Shown: in pieces, positions 46,601-49,306 of the stretch
Position numbering within the stretch: the stretch's first letter is position 1
Layout: each line of letters opens with the position of its first letter
Assembly (NCBI RefSeq): GCF_017115085.1
Contig: NZ_JABXKJ010000030.1
Coordinates: 1-49,306, forward strand
From: Nostoc sp. NMS7
GTDB taxonomy: Bacteria > Cyanobacteriota > Cyanobacteriia > Cyanobacteriales > Nostocaceae
DNA length: 49,306 bases
Direction: 5' to 3'
The notes under the pieces: model-generated
Database searches by the model: none
What the model was told of the DNA's origin: nothing
What the model saw: the letters and a program-made list of their open reading frames with translations, nothing else
Translations under genes and position numbers: made by a program

Positions 46601-46635
46601 GCAAATTTGCTTGCCAAGCGCAAATTATTTTTGCG
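46601..46635. promoter_or_regulatory. Operator-like inverted repeats upstream of vnfR
   Basis: GCAAATTTGC (46601-46610) is a perfect 10-bp palindrome, and CGCAAA-TTATT-TTTGCG (46619-46635) a second dyad sharing GCAAA/TTTGC halves. They lie 137-171 bases upstream of the vnfR start. Repeated halves suggest a dimeric regulator, possibly VnfR itself, but this is only a pattern. Confidence 0.4.
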
Positions 46636-47071
46636 ACTGGTTGCTTTTTACCTTTAGAATTGCTGTTGATAACTAATATATGGCGATCGCTAGTTGCAGT
46701 ACACTAGGGGATTTTTATAGTACCAGTGTACTGCTTTGTCACAAGCGATGCCGAAGGCGGCAAGCTACGCACTTCCTACCCGTCCCCTAATCCCCGACAG
46801 CAAATTTCGGGATAAATCCAGCCAGCACTCTACAGCCGCCTAGAATCGCAAAATCAATCCCACCTATAAGCTAAATGGGGTATTGGGGAAGTGCGATCGC
46901 TCATCTCGTGGGGTCATTCCCCAAAATCGGATTGCTGCCTTTATAAAGTTATATAACTTTTTGCATTATTTATAACTAATAAGTTGACTGCTACTATACG
47001 AACTGTTTGTGGCTGATTACAACGTAGCCATAAAAAATCAATTATTTCGGACTATCTACTTACACGGAATT
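46636..47071. other. Spacer between vnfR and the RiPP precursor, with palindrome 46945-46960
   Basis: Divergent region without a convincing gene. Bases 46742-46772 hold the dispersed repeat GCGATGCCGAAGGCGGCAAG + CTACGC. AAAGTTATATAACTTT at 46945-46960 is a perfect 16-bp palindrome 112 bases before the precursor ATG and could be an operator. GTG 47009 would extend the precursor by 21 residues but gives no leader-like sequence. Confidence 0.5.
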
Positions 47072-47290
47072 ATGAAACATCCATTTGATCTAAAAATTTC
47101 TGAACTCGAATCTGTTGATTTAAAGATTACAGCTTTAAGCGATGACGAAGCTAATCAAGTTTGTGGTGGTTTCGCAACTGTTACCAAAGCTGTAGGTGAA
47201 GAAGGTGGTAGGCTTACTACCCAAGCTCTGGGCGAGGAAAGTGGTAGGTTTACTACCCTAGCTCTGGGCGAGGAAGGTGGTCTCTCTTAA
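47072..47290 (+). CDS. Candidate graspetide (ATP-grasp RiPP) precursor peptide
   Basis: 72 residues from ATG 47072. The leader MKHPFDLKISELESVDLKIT + ALSDDEANQVCGG ends in a Gly-Gly motif. The core contains three repeats with a 12-residue period: TKAVGEEGG, TTQALGEESG, TTLALGEEGG. Each places Thr (or Lys) a few residues before a Glu-Glu pair, the donor/acceptor layout needed for ATP-grasp ester or amide links. The last two units are also repeated at DNA level with a 36-base period. GGA lies 5 bases before the ATG; GTG 47009 is a weaker alternative. The ATP-grasp gene follows after 182 bases. Confidence 0.8.
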   Translation: MKHPFDLKISELESVDLKITALSDDEANQVCGGFATVTKAVGEEGGRLTTQALGEESGRFTTLALGEEGGLS

Positions 47291-47348
47291 CCCAAAAATT
47301 TTTGAGTTAAAACCTTGAATAACTGCCTTAAATCTAGCTGGCTGATGA

Positions 47349-47389
47349 CAGCATAATATCTGGAATGCTGCGTTCCATATATTATGCTG
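47349..47389 (+). terminator. Hairpin 1 between precursor and ATP-grasp ligase
   Basis: Arms of 17 bases with one mismatch: CAGCATAATATCTGGAA and TTCCATATATTATGCTG, loop TGCTGCG, followed by CACTTTTATTG. A partial terminator here would give excess precursor over enzyme, a common arrangement in RiPP operons. Confidence 0.65.
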
Positions 47390-47400
47390 CACTTTTATTG

Positions 47401-47432
47401 CAATACTTTGCCACCAAATTGGCAAAGTATTG
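47401..47432 (+). terminator. Hairpin 2 between precursor and ATP-grasp ligase
   Basis: Perfect 13-bp stem CAATACTTTGCCA / TGGCAAAGTATTG with a 6-base loop, 12 bases after hairpin 1 and 41 bases before the ligase ATG. It lacks a T tract, so it may act as an attenuator, an mRNA processing site or a protein-binding dyad rather than a full terminator. Confidence 0.6.
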
Positions 47433-47472
47433 TTATTGAGGAATTATTTTTCTAAAAAATTACTATTTTGAG

Positions 47473-48378
47473 ATGAACATTTTAATTTTAGGTAATTCTC
47501 AAGATGCTCATGCATTAGCCATGCAGCAAGCTCTTACTAAGGCAGGAGCGACAGCAGATTATTTCGATACTTATTCTTTCCCAACTCAATTAAAAATATC
47601 TTGGAAGCCAAAAACACAAATAGGAAGTTTAATATTACCTCAAGGAGGTAAGTTAGAAATTGGAGAAATACATAGTGTTTTCTGGCGAAGTTTTTCTGGT
47701 GTTTATGTGCCGGTTTTAAACAATTCTCAGCAGCAGGACATTGCGATCAATGATTCAATGAGTACTCTGCGCTCTTTCATGCAGGCTTGTCAGGGACGTT
47801 GGGTAAATTCCTGGCAAGCGTACCAGCTTCATAAAGAAAAACCGATACAACTAAGTATGGTGAACAATATAGGGGTTTCAATTCCACAGACTCTTGTCAG
47901 TAATGATCCAGAACAAATTATTCACTTTACTGACTCTTTAGATAAAGCTATCTTTAAGCCTGTCTATGGAGGCACATATACTAAATTAGTAACAGCAGAG
48001 CATCTAGACCCAAAAAGATTGAGTTTAGCACTACGAATTTCTCCGGTAAAGATACAAGAATATATTCCTGGTACTAATATTCGTAGCTATGTAATTGGTG
48101 AGTCAATTTATGCTGCTGAGATTCGCACTAGTCAGTTAGATTTTCGCCTAGACGAAAAAAGTGAATTGATTCCATTAAAACTACCTTCTTCGATTCAAAA
48201 GCAATGTTTAGACATTGCAAAAGTATTGATGTTGGAGTGGACAGCCATTGACTGGCGTCTAAAACCTAGCGGCGAATATGTTTTCCTCGAAGCAAACCCC
48301 AGTCCAATGTTTTTGCATTTTGAGGAAAAAACAGGTTTTCCCATTACTCAACAGTTAGTTAGGCTATTAATGCAGTAG
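47473..48378 (+). CDS. ATP-grasp ligase of the graspetide (MvdC/MvdD, RimK-like) type
   Basis: 301 residues. A pre-ATP-grasp part (1-115) begins MNILILGNSQDAHALAMQQA. The ATP-grasp fold has the nucleotide lysine and glycine-rich loop in AIFKPVYGGTYTKLV, the adenine-linker segment KIQEYIPGTNIRSYVI and metal ligands in VFLEANPSPMFLHFEEKTG. Length and order fit macrocyclases that phosphorylate Glu/Asp side chains of a precursor and join them to Thr/Ser/Lys. A single such gene follows the precursor at 47072, so it would make all rings. ATG 47473 has only a weak GAG upstream. Confidence 0.88.
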   Translation: MNILILGNSQDAHALAMQQALTKAGATADYFDTYSFPTQLKISWKPKTQIGSLILPQGGKLEIGEIHSVFWRSFSGVYVPVLNNSQQQDIAINDSMSTLRSFMQACQGRWVNSWQAYQLHKEKPIQLSMVNNIGVSIPQTLVSNDPEQIIHFTDSLDKAIFKPVYGGTYTKLVTAEHLDPKRLSLALRISPVKIQEYIPGTNIRSYVIGESIYAAEIRTSQLDFRLDEKSELIPLKLPSSIQKQCLDIAKVLMLEWTAIDWRLKPSGEYVFLEANPSPMFLHFEEKTGFPITQQLVRLLMQ

Positions 48379-48721
48379 CTCTGGTAAAATTCTTAATCAG
48401 CCAAGCCTGTTACTGGGCATGGGTGAGAAGTTAAGGCTTTATAACAGTTGTCAAGGGTATCTGATAAGATGCTTGAAAGAAAAACTGGTCAGAGCGGTGC
48501 TGTTTCTAAGAAAAGGGTGCGACAATTAATTTAACATTCGGTTCTCGTTGCTGTTTAACAATTCCAAATCTTGATTTTCAGGAGATGCAAAACACTTAAC
48601 CCTTTTCCATATATACAGCGCTTCCCGCTATTATGCAATACAGTTTTTCTCCTTGCCCTTCTCCTAGCGTAGCTTTCAGCTTTGAGGATAGACCTCATAG
48701 CTGCCGTAAGTGGTGTAACTT
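48379..48721. other. Spacer between ATP-grasp ligase and GNAT
   Basis: No gene, tRNA or strong hairpin seen. AT-rich at 48530-48650. A 21-codon ORF at about 48469 (MLERKTGQSGAVSKK...) lacks a leader-like start and GG motif, so I do not regard it as a second precursor. A promoter for the GNAT may lie here. Confidence 0.4.
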
Positions 48722-49306
48722 ATGATTGAAATCAAACCTTTATCAAAACCAACTCTGACAGCAGCTATTGATTTGGCAGATAAAGTATTTCAATATCAGA
48801 TATGGTCGGAAAAGGCAAGCTGGGTTTTTCAATTGAGTTTGATGCATGGTTATTTCCCAAAGTTATTATTGGCATTGCTAGGCATCAGTTGGTGTCGTTA
48901 TTGGGTAGCAGTTAATTCACAAGCAGATGTTTTAGGTATTACAGGACTATATACTAGAAGTGGAAATTCAGAAACTTACTGGCTAGGTTGGACTTGCGTA
49001 AATCCTGAAGCTAGAGGACAGGGAATTGGCGCTAAATTAGTCGATTTTGCTATTAGTCAAGCCAAGAATTCACCCGCTAATTATCTCAAACTTTATACTT
49101 CAGACCTTCCAGATTATGTAATCGCGCGTCAGTTATACGAACGACGAGGATTTGAACTAGTTCAGGAGGTTCTAGAAAAGCATAAACAAACGACTTTTAA
49201 TATTTTGTCAAAAGTGTTGAATGTTAAGAGAAATCCGATAAAAACAGCCCAAAATATGTTAAATTTTGGGCGGAAGATTAAAGTATATCTATTTGATAGT
49301 GATGAT
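48722..49306 (+). CDS. GNAT acetyltransferase, truncated by the window end
   Basis: ATG 48722 opens a frame of 195 codons that is still open at base 49306. MIEIKPLSKPTLTAAIDLAD, then YWLGWTCVNPEARGQGIGAK (acetyl-CoA loop R/QGxGIG) and ARQLYERRGFELVQEVLEK form a full GNAT domain by about residue 165. The continuing NFGRKIKVYLFDSDD suggests a second part or long tail. In microviridin clusters the GNAT MvdB acetylates the peptide N-terminus, so a tailoring role is a reasonable inference, weakened by the 343-base gap from the ligase. Confidence 0.8.
   Translation, partial: MIEIKPLSKPTLTAAIDLADKVFQYQIWSEKASWVFQLSLMHGYFPKLLLALLGISWCRYWVAVNSQADVLGITGLYTRSGNSETYWLGWTCVNPEARGQGIGAKLVDFAISQAKNSPANYLKLYTSDLPDYVIARQLYERRGFELVQEVLEKHKQTTFNILSKVLNVKRNPIKTAQNMLNFGRKIKVYLFDSDD

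Noticed and set aside
47009..47071. GTG-initiated 21-residue extension of the RiPP precursor
   Set aside because: ATG 47072 starts a leader-like sequence with GGA nearby; the extension has no leader character.
48469..48534. 21-codon ORF as a second RiPP precursor
   Set aside because: No GG motif and no Thr/Glu core repeat.

Overview
The window reads as chromosome of a filamentous, N2-fixing cyanobacterium (Nostocales). The octamer GCGATCGC (HIP1) is frequent, AT-rich spacers carry heptamer tandem repeats and GC-rich palindromic dispersed repeats of the Nostoc/Anabaena type, and the nitrogenase proteins look cyanobacterial. No rRNA, tRNA or CRISPR array was seen. All calls come from reading the sequence; no database was searched.

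Layout. 1-10000: a sulfur-flavoured stretch, with GST, CmcJ-type oxygenase, TauD dioxygenase and a P-loop kinase, then a second GST, a scar of fused gene fragments, a methyltransferase and the metY/metX pair that assimilates sulfide into homocysteine. 10000-16000: amidase, O-methyltransferase, phosphoribosyltransferase, PAT-type acetyltransferase, 6PGDH-like dehydrogenase and Mrp Fe-S carrier. 16060-26145 (minus strand): ssuC-ssuB-ssuA, an AprA/FrdA-like flavoprotein, its likely 2x[4Fe-4S] ferredoxin and a HEAT protein. The flavoprotein and ferredoxin are separated by about 4 kb holding HAD, methyltransferase and two GNAT genes plus a RAYT transposase with a 263-bp tandem repeat. 27354-38390 (plus strand): methyltransferase, DszA/NtaA-type FMN monooxygenase, amidohydrolase, flavoprotein monooxygenase, esterase, aldo/keto reductase, a second SsuA-like binding protein with a Tat-lipoprotein signal, and an exporter-type ABC protein. 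I infer an uncharacterised organosulfur scavenging pathway.

38583-46464 (minus strand): two unknown 122-codon genes, an HsdR relic, then vnfN, vnfE and vnfH behind a HTH plus molybdate-binding-like regulator that I equate with the V-nitrogenase repressor VnfR. The structural genes vnfDGK are not here. VnfE lacks the cysteine equivalent to the NifE cluster ligand Cys250. Both VnfE and the regulator carry repeat DNA inside the reading frame.

47072-49306 (plus strand): a candidate graspetide (omega-ester/amide RiPP) cluster with a 72-residue precursor bearing three GEE-containing core repeats, two hairpins, an ATP-grasp ligase and a GNAT that runs off the window.

Across the sulfur regions I found a recurrent 26-bp dyad, TACGGTA-N16-GTA, at five intergenic places (233, 13789, 24269, 26314, 27031). 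Each copy is oriented the same way relative to the gene it precedes. It is a candidate operator tying the GST-tauD, ssu, PAT and dsz-like units into one regulon.
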